From JADJLQ01 sp031417835 (GTDB taxonomy: Bacteria; Bacteroidota; Bacteroidia; Chitinophagales; Saprospiraceae), in NCBI GenBank assembly GCA_031417835.1, contig JANOWJ010000138.1, positions 1 through 64,000 on the forward strand: a DNA stretch of 64,000 nucleotides. The letters run 5' to 3'. Numbering within the stretch: the first letter of the stretch is position 1; the number at the start of each line of letters is the position of its first letter. The notes under the pieces are model-generated. The model ran no database searches, was not told where the DNA came from, and saw only the letters and a list, made by a program, of their open reading frames with translations. Positions 28,092-36,118 of this stretch are shown here, one piece after another. The position numbers and the translations under genes were made by a program.

Positions 28092-28538
28092 ATGGAAATC
28101 AAAAATCGCAAAGCTCAGCACGAGTTTTTTTTTAGACAATCCTTTGAAGCTGGCATTATGCTGGATGGCTCTGAAGTCAAGTCGATCCGTGAAGGAAACG
28201 CTAATATCAATGACGCATTTTGTTATTTTAGGAATGATGAGTTATTTATACGCAATTTTCATGTAGCACCTTATAAACAGTCCTCGGGGTGGGCGCTGCA
28301 CGATCCCTTGCGGGAGCGCAAGTTGCTTTTAAAGAAAAATGAGCTTAAAAAGTTAAAAACCAGGGTTGAAGACAAAGGCATGACGATCATTCCATATAGA
28401 CTTTATCTTTCTGCTCGGGGCATTATCAAAATGGAAATCGTATTGGGCGAAGGCAAAAAGTCTTTTGACAAAAGGGAAACCATCAAAGCCAAGGATAATA
28501 GGCGAGAATTAGAGCGAATGGACAAGGGGCGTGAGTAA
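28092..28538 (+). CDS. smpB: SsrA-binding protein SmpB
   Basis: The ATG at 28092 gives the normal 148 residues, beginning MEIKNRKAQHEFFF. Family motifs: GIMLDGSEVKSIREG, YKQSSGWALHDPLRERKLLL, and the basic C-terminal tail DKRETIKAKDNRRELERMDK. SmpB binds tmRNA and brings it to stalled ribosomes. The tmRNA gene is not in this window. A longer in-frame extension to 27999 overlaps the divergent promoter and is rejected. Confidence 0.96.
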   Translation: MEIKNRKAQHEFFFRQSFEAGIMLDGSEVKSIREGNANINDAFCYFRNDELFIRNFHVAPYKQSSGWALHDPLRERKLLLKKNELKKLKTRVEDKGMTIIPYRLYLSARGIIKMEIVLGEGKKSFDKRETIKAKDNRRELERMDKGRE

Positions 28539-28557
28539 AAGCCGGGGTAACCACTTG

Positions 28558-29034
28558 CTATATTGAATTTCTGATCTGATCTAGTTTATCTATATCGTTC
28601 CAATCTTTAAATCGATCAGACCTTGTTTTGGCTTCCCTTAAAAAGTCATAGCCGACTATGTTTAATTGAGTCTGCTCATCGATTTTAAATATCTCCATTT
28701 GAGATTCAGCCTCGTCGAAACTGATATCTTGATGTATAACCGTCAGGATATCAATTAAATCCGGAGCTGTGCCCAATGAACATTTAAAGTGTTGTGTAAA
28801 ATCTTCCGCTAGCAAACCGTTTGTTTCATTTTCTGAATATCCCATGCATAGCAACGTATGGAGGAATGCCTGCTTATTTATTTCAGTAGGGGCTATCCAA
28901 ATGTCCAAGTCCTGGGTGTGGCGATGAAAACCATAATAGTTTACTGCATATCCACCGATGCACATGTATCTCAAGCCGGACTTATGTGCGCAATGGAGAA
29001 AAAGCAAAAATTCACTATTGGCTATATCGATCAT
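28558..29034 (-). CDS. DUF6036/AbiEii-like nucleotidyltransferase
   Basis: A 158-residue nucleotidyltransferase-fold protein: CIGGYAV (residues 25-31) and RHTQDLDIWI with Asp42 and Asp44, plus a further Asp near 92-95 (PDLIDIL), form the metal triad. Such minimal nucleotidyltransferases occur in type IV toxin-antitoxin systems (AbiEii, MenT-like) and MNT-HEPN modules. The small gene before it overlaps its start by 20 bases. Whether it adds nucleotides to tRNA or to a protein is not known. Confidence 0.82.
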   Translation of the reverse strand: MIDIANSEFLLFLHCAHKSGLRYMCIGGYAVNYYGFHRHTQDLDIWIAPTEINKQAFLHTLLCMGYSENETNGLLAEDFTQHFKCSLGTAPDLIDILTVIHQDISFDEAESQMEIFKIDEQTQLNIVGYDFLREAKTRSDRFKDWNDIDKLDQIRNSI

Positions 29035-29212
29035 CTAAATAATGCTTGAGAATAGTGATTTTTTTGGCCGGCTTAGGGGGTGAAATACGATTTCTTAATT
29101 GGAGGGCAGCCAAAGCTTGCATACGCTCTCTAGGCGTTAATTTATAAAAATACAAAAGAAAATGAAGCTCTTGCTCCTCCATCGTCTTGAATGTGGTAAT
29201 GGACTTGGCCAT
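29015..29212 (-). CDS. small partner protein of the nucleotidyltransferase
   Basis: A 65-residue, charged, helical protein (MEEQELHFLLYFYKLTPRER near residues 11-30) with a basic, proline-containing C-terminus. It overlaps the start of the nucleotidyltransferase gene by 20 bases, an arrangement typical of toxin-antitoxin pairs and other tightly coupled two-gene modules. No family recognised; antitoxin role is inferred only from position, size and overlap. Confidence 0.65.
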   Translation of the reverse strand: MAKSITTFKTMEEQELHFLLYFYKLTPRERMQALAALQLRNRISPPKPAKKITILKHYLDDRYSQ

Positions 29213-29236
29213 ATCACAAAATTACGGTTTTTTGAA

Positions 29237-30367
29237 TTAGATCATTTGTGCTCTCACTTCTTCATAAAAGGATTCATACTGAGGCAGGATTTTTTCTATA
29301 TCAAACTCTCTGGCTCGCTCATATGCCTGGTGTTTATATCGCTCCAGCATCTCTGGATCTTCTAATAATTGGATAGCATGACTGGCCATACCTGCGACAT
29401 CGCCGACTGGCAATACGCATCCGCTGACGCCATGGATATTGAGCTCTGGCAATCCCCCTGCATTGGAGGAAATCACCGGCACATGACACGCCATCGCCTC
29501 TAGAGCAGCGAGGCCAAAACTTTCATTTTCGCTAGGGATCAAAAACAAATCACTGATCGCCAGGAGTTCCTCTACAGCATCTTGTTTACCTAAAAATCTT
29601 ACATCATCACAGATGTCCATTTTACGGCACAATTCCTCCAGTCTTTGACGCTCCGGACCATCTCCGATGAGCAAAAGTTTGCTAGGGATAACTTGATTCA
29701 CTTCATAAAATATTTTGATCACATCGTCTACACGTTTGACTCTTCTAAAATTAGAAGTATGGATGAGTATTTTTTCACCATCCGGGGCTAATGCTTTTCT
29801 AAAATGTTCCTTATCTATCTTTCTAAACCTAGTGAAATCAATAAAATTATAGATCACCCTGATATCTTTTTGGATCTTGAATTTAGACATTGTATCCCTC
29901 ATCAGATCTTGGGATACGGCGGTGACCCCATCGGATTGATTGATACTAAACTCAACGACAGGTGCAAAGGAAGGATCAGCACCTACCAACGTGATATCGG
30001 TACCATGCAAGGTCGTCACTACAGGGATAAGGATGCCTTGAGTCTCTAATATTTTTTTAACAATGAAGGCGATTGTAGCGTGAGGTATGGCATAATGAAC
30101 ATGCAATAGATCTATTTTTTCAAATTTTATCACATCTACCAGTTTGCTCGCCAGGGTGGTATCATAAGGTGTATACTCAAAAAGAGGGTAGTCTAGAGCA
30201 TTGACCTCGTGATAGTAAATGTTGGTTTGATAGTGGCCTAATCGCGCCGGGCGCTTATAGGTGATGAAGTGAACTTCATGTCCTCGACGGGCCAAGCCAA
30301 GTCCCAGCTCCGTAGCTACCACTCCAGATCCTCCAAAAGTGGGGTAACAGACCATACCTATTCGCAT
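29237..30367 (-). CDS. bshA: N-acetyl-alpha-D-glucosaminyl L-malate synthase BshA
   Basis: A 376-residue GT4 glycosyltransferase. MVCYPTFGGSGVVATELG at the N-terminus and YPLFEY, HVHYAIPHATIAFI are specific to BshA; the C-terminal GT-B lobe has PSENESFGLAALEAMAC. It joins GlcNAc from UDP-GlcNAc to malate in the first step of bacillithiol synthesis. No bshB or bshC is in the window. Separated by 24 bases from the small nucleotidyltransferase partner downstream. Confidence 0.94.
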   Translation of the reverse strand: MRIGMVCYPTFGGSGVVATELGLGLARRGHEVHFITYKRPARLGHYQTNIYYHEVNALDYPLFEYTPYDTTLASKLVDVIKFEKIDLLHVHYAIPHATIAFIVKKILETQGILIPVVTTLHGTDITLVGADPSFAPVVEFSINQSDGVTAVSQDLMRDTMSKFKIQKDIRVIYNFIDFTRFRKIDKEHFRKALAPDGEKILIHTSNFRRVKRVDDVIKIFYEVNQVIPSKLLLIGDGPERQRLEELCRKMDICDDVRFLGKQDAVEELLAISDLFLIPSENESFGLAALEAMACHVPVISSNAGGLPELNIHGVSGCVLPVGDVAGMASHAIQLLEDPEMLERYKHQAYERAREFDIEKILPQYESFYEEVRAQMI

Positions 30368-30647
30368 ATACTTCTAATTGATAACCTTATTAAAATAAAA
30401 AGACAAATATGCGTAACTATCTGTTCATCAGAAAGCAATCATTTTTATCTAAAAAAAATAAATATTGCATAAATCATTCATTATCTTATACTTAGATTAA
30501 AAATTGATATTTATTTTAGCAAATATTTATGGCAAATAGATAAAAAGCTAAAAATTTGGACCCATTTTTGAAATAATATTTAAATTGAATAAAATATTGG
30601 TAGAGGAAGGAATTTTTTACCGGCTTCTACCCGTATATATATAGAAT

Positions 30648-31247
30648 ATGAAAGTACCAGCTCCGGATTACCAAGCAGCCGAAAATGCCGTGAAAAGCAA
30701 ATTGGAGAAAGAGCTTCCAATGAGCCTCACGTATCATGGCATCCACCATACATTAGATGTGTTGGAAGCTGGTATTGCCATTGCCATTACTGAAAAACTT
30801 TCAAAAAAGGAAATACAATTACTCCGATTAGCCATTTGGCTCCATGACGCTGGATTTACAAACACATATAAAGGTCACGAAGAAGAAGGCTGTAGGATTG
30901 CAAAAAAAATATTGCCAAAATTTAACATCCCAGAAGAGGAAATAGAAGTAGTCATCGGATTGATCCGGGCCACCAAGATCCCTCAAACTCCTGATACCAG
31001 ACTGGAGCGCATCATCTGTGATGCGGATTTGGACTATCTGGGCAGAAAAGATGTATATGACATAGCGGACACCTTATATTCTGAGATAAAAAAGCATATA
31101 GGCCCTCTAAAGGCGGAGCATTGGAATGAACTCCAGATTAGTTTTCTTGAAGCTCATGACTATTTTACTGCTTATTCCAAAAAGCATCGAGCTCCTGCCA
31201 AAATGAAGTATCTTAAATCCCTGAAAAAAAACAAGATAACTGCTTGA
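30648..31247 (+). CDS. HD-domain phosphohydrolase, partner of PycTM protein
   Basis: A 199-residue HD-superfamily protein. Metal ligands are visible: His33/His34 (YHGIHHTL), HD at 66-67 (WLHDAGF), His77 (KGHEEE), and Asp125/Asp127 (CDADLDYLG). Length and motif order match the HD half of the HD-PycTM fusion proteins that are common in Bacteroidota, but here it is a separate gene ending 7 bases before the PycTM gene. It may hydrolyse a nucleotide or cyclic nucleotide and so control the membrane protein; this is inference. The upstream region is AT-rich and holds a 6-bp inverted pair (GGTAGA at 30599, TCTACC at 30626) of unknown meaning. Confidence 0.85.
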   Translation: MKVPAPDYQAAENAVKSKLEKELPMSLTYHGIHHTLDVLEAGIAIAITEKLSKKEIQLLRLAIWLHDAGFTNTYKGHEEEGCRIAKKILPKFNIPEEEIEVVIGLIRATKIPQTPDTRLERIICDADLDYLGRKDVYDIADTLYSEIKKHIGPLKAEHWNELQISFLEAHDYFTAYSKKHRAPAKMKYLKSLKKNKITA

Positions 31248-31254
31248 CCCAGCC

Positions 31255-31803
31255 ATGCAATTTATATCCAGCAATGATATGCTGATTAATTACCCTGGCG
31301 GGATGGATAATGTCACTGAAAACTATTGGCGGATCTTGGATGTCAATCTGGCCTGGATTAGGCAATCTGATACCAAAGCCTATACTATATTTATGATCTA
31401 CGGAATATCTATTTCTGTAGTTTTTGCTAATATCGGTTCAATCACCAATATGTTGGGCAACTCCATTGTGGTCATGCTCCTAGGTATTCTGTATATGATC
31501 ACTTCATTGATCGCCATTCGCTTTGGATTTCGATGTATCCAACCCTCCTTAAAACTCAAGTTTCCTTCTTCTATAGTATTTTTCGGAAGTATTGCCAACA
31601 GTTTTATCTCACCTGAGGCTTATTTTGAACATTCAAGGCAAATATTGGAAGATCCTGACAAAATGCATAAAGAATTATGCAATCAGATCTTTATCAATTC
31701 TATAATCGCCCGGGGTAAATTTACAGATATCAATAAATCTATCAAGGCTTTCATGGCCAGTCTAGTGATCTTGTTGTTCATCGTGTTGATTTATTTTTTT
31801 TGA
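31255..31803 (+). CDS. PycTM (DUF5706) membrane effector-like protein
   Basis: A 182-residue protein with three hydrophobic helices at about 42-62, 68-92 and 163-182. The conserved PycTM features are present: NLAWIRQSDTKAYTIF before and into helix 1 (W and DTKA), SSIVFFGSIA near 105-114, and the ELCNQIFINSIIARGKF segment near 140-156 before the last helix. In Pycsar defence, PycTM-type effectors are triggered by cCMP or cUMP made by a pyrimidine cyclase and damage the membrane. No cyclase gene is in the neighbourhood. In-frame Met at 31279 and 31303 are alternative starts. The pairing with an HD gene is described as a separate finding. Confidence 0.8.
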   Translation: MQFISSNDMLINYPGGMDNVTENYWRILDVNLAWIRQSDTKAYTIFMIYGISISVVFANIGSITNMLGNSIVVMLLGILYMITSLIAIRFGFRCIQPSLKLKFPSSIVFFGSIANSFISPEAYFEHSRQILEDPDKMHKELCNQIFINSIIARGKFTDINKSIKAFMASLVILLFIVLIYFF

Positions 31804-31902
31804 GTGTGACACCTGGTTATTTCGGCCAAAGATCACTATTTGGAGCCCAATAGTATGTACCTTGTGCCCTCGTTTTAGCCTCATTTATTAAACCCACTCA
31901 TC

Positions 31903-32631
31903 ATGACCGTCGATCAGGTATTTAAAGACGAAATCAACCAAGTAAGTGACTTCAAATTTGGTACTCAGGTAGCCAACGTTTTTGATGACATGGTCAATCG
32001 CTCGGTACCTTTCTATGGTGAGATGCAACGCATGCTCTCTGAGCTGACTGCAGATTGCGCAGTTGAGGGCACTGCCGTATATGATCTGGGTTGTTCGACT
32101 GGTACGACTATGATCGGGATGAATACAACCGTAAGTCCTACTATCAAATTTATAGGTATTGACGACTCGGATGATATGTTGGCTAAGTGTGATGAAAAAT
32201 TAAAGTCAGCAGGTTTTACCCGTCCATACCAATTAATAAATGAAGACTTAAATATGGGGGTCACTATCCACAACGCGTCGGTGGTCGTCCTTTGTCTAAC
32301 ACTCCAGTTTGTCAGACCGATCAGTCGGGAGCGATTGTTAAAAAACATCTTTGAAGGAATCAATCCGGGAGGCACCTTGATCTTGGTAGAAAAAATACTC
32401 GCAGAAGAAAGTGGATTTAACCGGGATTTTATCAAATATTATTATAACTATAAAAGAAGGAATAATTATACTGAACTGGAAATCTCCCAAAAACGCGAGG
32501 CCTTGGAAAATGTTTTAATTCCGTATAAATTAAGTGAAAATATCTCGCTCCTTCGGGATGTAGGATTCAATCATTGTGAGGTGTTTTTTAAGTGGTATAA
32601 TTTTGCTGCATTAGTAGCCATTAAAAAGTAA
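31903..32631 (+). CDS. cmoA: carboxy-S-adenosyl-L-methionine synthase CmoA-like
   Basis: A 242-residue class I methyltransferase-fold protein with the CmoA-specific N-terminus (DQVFKDEINQVSDFKF, VFDDMVNRSVPFYGEM), a SAM site DLGCSTGTT, and VVLCLTLQFVRP. CmoA makes carboxy-SAM from SAM and prephenate; CmoB then uses it to modify wobble U34 in tRNA. No cmoB is in the window. The next gene, an isoprenylcysteine-methyltransferase-like protein, follows after 2 bases, so they are co-expressed. Confidence 0.88.
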   Translation: MTVDQVFKDEINQVSDFKFGTQVANVFDDMVNRSVPFYGEMQRMLSELTADCAVEGTAVYDLGCSTGTTMIGMNTTVSPTIKFIGIDDSDDMLAKCDEKLKSAGFTRPYQLINEDLNMGVTIHNASVVVLCLTLQFVRPISRERLLKNIFEGINPGGTLILVEKILAEESGFNRDFIKYYYNYKRRNNYTELEISQKREALENVLIPYKLSENISLLRDVGFNHCEVFFKWYNFAALVAIKK

Positions 32632-32633
32632 CT

Positions 32634-33356
32634 ATGGTAGCTATCGGAAATTTTTTCTTTAAGTATCGCAATTTACTTTTCATCTTGCTTTACGCAGCAT
32701 TGTTTATTCCATCACCGCCGCTATTTAGTAGTGAAAAGTATGGACCTGGATATCTGTGGTGGCCGATCTTGTTGGGCTTAGTGATCACATTTAAAGGTCA
32801 GTTTATCCGAGCACTCACTATAGGCCTGGCGTATATCGTGCGAGGGGGTAAAGATGGCAAAGTATATGCAGAGGGGCTAGTCACAGATGGTATCTTTGCA
32901 CATTGTCGCAATCCGCTTTACGTGGGTAATATCTTAATGTTGGCCGGGGTGGGTATTTTGGCAAATTCCCGATGGTTTACATTCATCATCTTGCCATTGT
33001 TTTTATTTATCTATCAAGCTATTGTACTGGCAGAAGAACATTTTCTGAAAAACAAATTTGGATCCGGATACGACGACTATACTCGACACGTTCCACGATG
33101 GACATTTCGATTGAAGGGGCTTTTAAGGACTGTACAAAATAGTTCGTACAATTGGAAGCGATATATCTTAAAGGAACACACGACCTTCTTCATCTGGCTA
33201 TTGGGTATTTTTTTGATTATTTTAATCAAATATCCCGAGTTCACGGGTTATAATACCGAAGCAAGAAACCGGATGATCATCGGCATCGTCCTAGCTTTGG
33301 CCTGTCTATATGCCGGAATACGATATTTAAAACAATCGGGTCGACTGAAAGAATGA
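32634..33356 (+). CDS. isoprenylcysteine carboxylmethyltransferase-like membrane protein
   Basis: A 240-residue membrane protein with about five to six helices and the ICMT/PEMT signature GIFAHCRNPLYVGNILMLAG near residues 83-102 and a second motif EEHFLKNKFGSGYDDY near 132-147. Such proteins methylate carboxyl groups, phospholipids or quinone-like lipids with SAM. The substrate in bacteria is generally unknown. Two bases downstream of cmoA-like gene. Confidence 0.85.
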   Translation: MVAIGNFFFKYRNLLFILLYAALFIPSPPLFSSEKYGPGYLWWPILLGLVITFKGQFIRALTIGLAYIVRGGKDGKVYAEGLVTDGIFAHCRNPLYVGNILMLAGVGILANSRWFTFIILPLFLFIYQAIVLAEEHFLKNKFGSGYDDYTRHVPRWTFRLKGLLRTVQNSSYNWKRYILKEHTTFFIWLLGIFLIILIKYPEFTGYNTEARNRMIIGIVLALACLYAGIRYLKQSGRLKE

Positions 33357-33399
33357 CATGAGATATCTTCGGTCCCGAGATTAATGTATGATCTGGGCG

Positions 33400-35262
33400 C
33401 TATATTTTCTCATGGCTCTTTTTGACAAAATCAGTCAACTCGGCTCCGGTCAACATATTTTGATTCAATAGTGCTAATCGGTACAGATGTGTCGAGATCT
33501 CCTGTTGTCGCTCCGGATCACCATGCAGCAGCTTGTCTGCTATCGCCGGGTGATTGCCATTGATGATCACTTGATACGAATCTGGAAACATATCCGCTCC
33601 CATCCCTTGCATCATTTGCATTTCTTTCATACGCCGCATAAATTCCGGTCTGATGATATGAACTGGAGCTTCTGTAGGCGATAGCGCTTGAATCTCCACT
33701 TTGTTCATCGTGCCTTGAACGAAGGGCTCAAAGATTTTTTTGATGATATCCTGGTCAGCCTGAGATAAGACCGACTCGAGTTTGCTATCTTTTTCAATGA
33801 GTTTATCTGTAGTCTCCGAATCAATACGAGTAAAATGAGTCTTTTCTATTTTGGACTCCAGATGTTGAATAAAGTGATTATCAATCGGCTGATCCATCAC
33901 CAACACATCGTAGCCACGGTCTGTAGCAGATGCGATCTGTGCATGATGTTGGGCAGGAGAGTGGGTATAGAGATAGACGACCTGACCATTTTTATCAGTT
34001 TGTAATGGAGCTATTTTTTCCCGATAGAGCTCCGGCGTATAGTATAGTCCGTCATTGCCTTTGAGTAAAGCGATAGACATCGCTTTCTCACTAAATTTTT
34101 CATCCGTCAGCATCCCGTATTTTACAAAGGGGCCGATATCAGACCATTTTGATTCATAACCGGCTCGATCTGTCTTAAACAATTCTTCTAGTTTTTCAGC
34201 AACCTTTTTCGAAATATAGTTGGTGATTTTTTTCACTTGTCGGTCACTTTGCAAATAACTGCGTGACACATTGAGCGGAATATCCGGCGAGTCTATAACC
34301 CCATGTAACATCATGAGGAAGTCCGGTACGATATCTTTTACCTCATCGGTCACATAGACCTGATTGCTATATAATTGGATCTTGTTTTTCTGCCACTCCA
34401 TGCCTGTCGTCATCTTGGGGAAATAAAGCACCCCCGTCAGATTGAAAGGGTAGTCGATATTGAGATGAATCCAAAATAACGGAGGCGGACTGTAGAGGTA
34501 CAGGTCATTGTAAAATTTCTTATAATCTTCATCCGTCAGCTCGGTAGGAGATTTTTTCCAAAGGGGATGGGTGATATTTATGATATTATCTACCTCGGTC
34601 TTGATCTCTTTTCTATTTTCTCCCTCGCCCTCCCAATCGTATTCTGTACGAGTACCGAATCGTATAGGAAAAGGTAAAAATCTACAATACTTTTTGAGTA
34701 AGCCTTCAATCTTGGACTTTTCGAGATATTCTTTCCCTTCCTCACTGATGTACAGGATGATATCGGTACCTCGCTCCTTTTTCTTAGCGTCTTTCAAAGT
34801 ATATTCTGGACTTCCATCGCAGGTCCAGAGGATAGCCTTTTCTTCATCCACATACGATTTGCTGAGTACATCTACCTTGTCAGCTACCATAAATGCAGAA
34901 TAGAATCCCAAACCAAAATGACCTATGATATTGGTTTCGCCTTTATATTTTTCTATAAATTCCTGGGCAGAGGAAAGGGCTACTTGATTAAGATATTTTC
35001 TAGCTTCTTCTGCGCTGAGTCCAATACCTTGATCCCGGATGGTAAGGGTTTTCTTTTTTTCATCTAACAGGATATCAATCGTAAGAGCGCCCAGATCCCC
35101 CTTGACTATACCTTTAGACGATAGGGTCTGCAGTTTGGAGGTAGCATCGATCGCATTGGATACCAACTCCCTCAAAAATATTTCCTGATCTGAATAAAGG
35201 AATTTTTTGATGATTGGGAATATGTTTTCGGTCTGAACCGCGATTTGGCCTTTTTCGCTCAT
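33400..35262 (-). CDS. htpG: molecular chaperone HtpG (Hsp90)
   Basis: A 620-residue protein with Hsp90 N-terminal ATPase motifs: LRELVSNAIDA, IRDQGIGLS, and HFGLGFYSAFMVADKV, followed by the middle domain (GVLYFPKMTTG, LNVSRSYLQSD) and a C-terminal dimerisation region. Length is normal for bacterial HtpG. It acts in the cytoplasm as an ATP-dependent chaperone. It stands alone; the stop is 44 bases from the convergent methyltransferase-like gene. Confidence 0.97.
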   Translation of the reverse strand: MSEKGQIAVQTENIFPIIKKFLYSDQEIFLRELVSNAIDATSKLQTLSSKGIVKGDLGALTIDILLDEKKKTLTIRDQGIGLSAEEARKYLNQVALSSAQEFIEKYKGETNIIGHFGLGFYSAFMVADKVDVLSKSYVDEEKAILWTCDGSPEYTLKDAKKKERGTDIILYISEEGKEYLEKSKIEGLLKKYCRFLPFPIRFGTRTEYDWEGEGENRKEIKTEVDNIINITHPLWKKSPTELTDEDYKKFYNDLYLYSPPPLFWIHLNIDYPFNLTGVLYFPKMTTGMEWQKNKIQLYSNQVYVTDEVKDIVPDFLMMLHGVIDSPDIPLNVSRSYLQSDRQVKKITNYISKKVAEKLEELFKTDRAGYESKWSDIGPFVKYGMLTDEKFSEKAMSIALLKGNDGLYYTPELYREKIAPLQTDKNGQVVYLYTHSPAQHHAQIASATDRGYDVLVMDQPIDNHFIQHLESKIEKTHFTRIDSETTDKLIEKDSKLESVLSQADQDIIKKIFEPFVQGTMNKVEIQALSPTEAPVHIIRPEFMRRMKEMQMMQGMGADMFPDSYQVIINGNHPAIADKLLHGDPERQQEISTHLYRLALLNQNMLTGAELTDFVKKSHEKI

Positions 35263-35386
35263 TTAATTAAAATTTGAAGGTATGAATATAATTGGCACTG
35301 GTCAAAGGCTATGCCAATACCCGAAGACCTGACAAAATGACCAGAATTGAGATTGTTCAAAGGTAGATCGCTATTTAATAGATAAT

Positions 35387-35803
35387 TTATTCAAATCGGT
35401 ATAAACCAATTTCAAATAAGGATTGACGCAAAATGACCCGTTCTATTGCATTAAACTGCAAAATCGCAACAGTGCTTTTTGCAATTAAAGTCTTACCTAA
35501 GATTTCTCCACTGGCATAATAAAAATGATCTCCCCATGTATCTTTTCTGGGATTATAAAATCGCACCACCTCTTCACCTTCACCTGTCCCTTTAATCATA
35601 GCCGCTATGTCAGTTCCTTTATTCTGGTTGCAGTGTGGGCACGCAAATGCTAAGTTGTTGAGTCTTGATGAACCTCCATGTTTTAAACTTATATTATGAT
35701 CAACATGAAATGTGGTGGCTAGAAAATATTCGGGAATAAGACAATACTCACATCTGAAATTTGCGCGAATCGCTAAATCTAATCGAAGCTTTTTAGGTAT
35801 CAT
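35387..35803 (-). CDS. HNH endonuclease domain protein
   Basis: A 138-residue protein with a complete HNH/zinc site: CEYC near 18-21, FHVDHNISLKHGG near 32-44, and LNNLAFACPHCNQNKG near 47-62. It resembles stand-alone HNH nucleases of unknown target. The start ATG overlaps the stop of the small upstream gene (ATGA), so the two are translationally coupled. Confidence 0.85.
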   Translation of the reverse strand: MIPKKLRLDLAIRANFRCEYCLIPEYFLATTFHVDHNISLKHGGSSRLNNLAFACPHCNQNKGTDIAAMIKGTGEGEEVVRFYNPRKDTWGDHFYYASGEILGKTLIAKSTVAILQFNAIERVILRQSLFEIGLYRFE

Positions 35804-36045
35804 TTAATATTATGAACTTGCTTATATGATCTGGCTTTTGCTAAGCCAATGAGCAAGTCATACATTAGATACTTCTCCAACTCATCTTGTTCTGAAAAGT
35901 CAAGTGTATTTTCTCTCTTTTTTTCAACTAATGATTCTATTCTTAGCTGAATGTTATCAGTAAATTTAAAACTTAGTATTTGTTCGGGCATTACATCCGC
36001 CATTAATGAAGCGATTTGATCCTGAGCCAAAATAGAAGCAATCAT
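35800..36045 (-). CDS. small protein coupled to the HNH nuclease
   Basis: Starting at the ATG at 36045 (the frame extends upstream only to a TTG at 36063) it has 81 residues, acidic and helical, with IQLRIESLVEKKREN and SEQDELEKYLMYDLLIGLA. No membrane segment or known motif. The 4-base overlap with the HNH gene makes it a partner; similar small proteins often precede stand-alone HNH genes, but no function is known. Confidence 0.65.
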   Translation of the reverse strand: MIASILAQDQIASLMADVMPEQILSFKFTDNIQLRIESLVEKKRENTLDFSEQDELEKYLMYDLLIGLAKARSYKQVHNIK

Positions 36046-36118
36046 TACATTTCTTTTACACAAAGGTAATTGAAATGAATTTGTTAGGACAAAATATTGA
36101 AAACCAAAGCTAGTTCTA

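Noticed and set aside
31903..33356. cmoA/ICMT pair as part of the Pycsar-like module
   Set aside because: A 100-base gap separates them from the PycTM gene and neither is a cyclase or a known Pycsar component.
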